In this document: positions 5,144 through 6,018 of the stretch, piece after piece
Position numbering within the stretch: position 1 is the stretch's first letter
Layout: every line of letters starts with the position of its first letter
Made by a program: the position numbers and the translations under genes
Notes under the pieces: generated by a model
Database searches by the model: none
Told to the model about the DNA's origin: nothing
The model's input: only the letters and a program-made list of their open reading frames with translations
Assembly (NCBI GenBank): GCA_046302715.1
Contig: JBKCHQ010000237.1
Location: 1-6,018 of the forward strand
DNA: 6,018 nt
Direction: 5' to 3'
Origin: CAMCXT01 sp046302715
GTDB taxonomy: Bacteria; Bacteroidota; Bacteroidia; M30B66

Positions 5144-6018
5144 ATGAACATGCGCGCTCGAATCTCCGATTTTTATAAAAACAGATCCTGGAAACAAGCT
5201 ACGTTTCAAGAGGAATGTCTGCTTCATATCTCCCACGGACAATCGGGCTTGCTCAATGCCCCAACCGGCAGCGGAAAAACCTATGCAATTTGGCTGGGCA
5301 TACTTCATAAAATTCCACAACCAGCCAAGGGCATTCATGTATTGTGGATTACCCCGCTCAGAGCCTTATCGGGCGATACGGTGGCCGCTTTGAAAGGCGC
5401 TGTAGAAGAAATGGGGCTGAGCTGGGAGATTACACTGCGCACCGGCGATACGGATGCCAAAACTCGCACAGCGCTCAAAAAGAAACCACCGCATGTTTTA
5501 GTTACCACGCCCGAATCGGTGCACCTTATGCTGGCTAGCCCAGGGTATGCCGACTATTTCAAAAACCTTTGTGCAGTGGTAGTAGATGAATGGCATGAAC
5601 TTCTGGGATCTAAGCGGGGCGTACAAACCGAACTTGCGCTCTCCCGACTCCATCACATCAAACCCAATCTCCTCATTTGGGGCATTTCGGCCACCATTGG
5701 CAACCTCGAACAAGCCCTTGAGGTATTGCTCGGAAACTCAAAAAAAGGCGTACTGGTAAGGGCTGAACAAAAGAAGCTTCCAGAGGTATATTCGCTTATT
5801 CCTGAACATATCGACCAATTGCCCTGGGCCGGACATCTGGGCATTTCAATGCTCGAAAAAGTAAACGAGGTAATTCGACAGCATGGCACCACACTCATCT
5901 TTACAAATACCCGCTCGCAAACCGAAATATGGTACCAGCAATTGCTCGACACCGATCCCGATTTAGCAGGCCGCCTTGCCATGCATCACGGCTCATTATC
6001 GAACGAGGTGCGTAGTTG
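5144..6018 (+). CDS. Ligase-associated DEXH-box (Lhr-like) DNA helicase, N-terminal part
   Basis: The frame is open from the ATG at 5144 to the right edge (291 residues visible; family members are about 800 or more). ATG 5144 is the first in-frame start after a TGA at 5081-5083; ATG 5150 is a second possibility. Superfamily 2 helicase motifs appear in order: a Q-like FQEEC (21-25), Walker A APTGSGKT (39-46), Ia TPLRAL (70-75), RTGDT (99-103), Ib TTPES (121-125), DEWH box (148-151) followed by ELLGSKRGVQ, motif III SAT (182-184) with IGNLEQA, motif IV TLIFTNTRSQTE (250-261), and HHGSLS near the edge. The DEWHELLGSKRGVQ and WGISATIGNL stretches are characteristic of the ligase-associated DEXH helicase (TIGR04121-type), an ATP-driven enzyme linked to an ATP-dependent DNA ligase, an exonuclease and the phosphoesterase PdeM in DNA repair clusters. 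The ligase is not on the left side here, so any partners would lie to the right. Confidence 0.93.
   Translation, partial: MNMRARISDFYKNRSWKQATFQEECLLHISHGQSGLLNAPTGSGKTYAIWLGILHKIPQPAKGIHVLWITPLRALSGDTVAALKGAVEEMGLSWEITLRTGDTDAKTRTALKKKPPHVLVTTPESVHLMLASPGYADYFKNLCAVVVDEWHELLGSKRGVQTELALSRLHHIKPNLLIWGISATIGNLEQALEVLLGNSKKGVLVRAEQKKLPEVYSLIPEHIDQLPWAGHLGISMLEKVNEVIRQHGTTLIFTNTRSQTEIWYQQLLDTDPDLAGRLAMHHGSLSNEVRS

Noticed and set aside
5653..5982. 109-codon minus-strand ORF at the right end
   Set aside because: It is antisense to the helicase, whose plus-strand frame carries ordered SF2 helicase motifs; the minus-strand product is Ser/Cys-rich with no recognisable domain.

Overview
The window looks like chromosomal DNA from a member of the Bacteroidota. 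The evidence is a secreted protein with a type IX secretion (T9SS) sorting domain, TTTG-type promoter elements in place of the enterobacterial -10/-35, start codons without a clear Shine-Dalgarno, and a helicase of the ligase-associated kind that this phylum commonly carries. I cannot place it more finely from sequence alone.

Layout. (1) 2-586, plus strand: the C-terminal part of a DUF2461-family protein, cut by the left edge. (2) 587-1154: non-coding, holding the first copy (821-1013) of a dispersed ~193-bp repeat and, on the minus strand, what looks like a decayed reading frame. (3) 1155-2987, plus strand: a 610-residue secreted protein with a signal peptide, seven delta-60 repeats that probably form a beta-propeller, two short GCDS-type repeats and a T9SS type A C-terminal domain. 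(4) 2988-3627: non-coding, holding a likely 10-codon stub of a HAD-family hydrolase (3172-3201) and the second repeat copy (3258-3450). (5) 3628-5040, minus strand: an intact 470-residue DASS/SLC13-type sodium-coupled anion transporter. (6) 5041-5143: a short divergent promoter region. (7) 5144-6018, plus strand: the N-terminal 291 residues of a ligase-associated DEXH-box (Lhr-like) helicase, cut by the right edge.

The intact genes do not form an obvious pathway or operon; each is separated by non-coding DNA or lies on the opposite strand. The main point of interest is that the secreted-protein gene and the HAD stub lie between two direct copies of the same 93%-identical, indel-free repeat, offset by 2437 bp. 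The repeat contains a potential hairpin whose pairing is kept by paired substitutions (C-G in one copy, G-U in the other). I see no transposase, integrase, CRISPR array, tRNA or rRNA.
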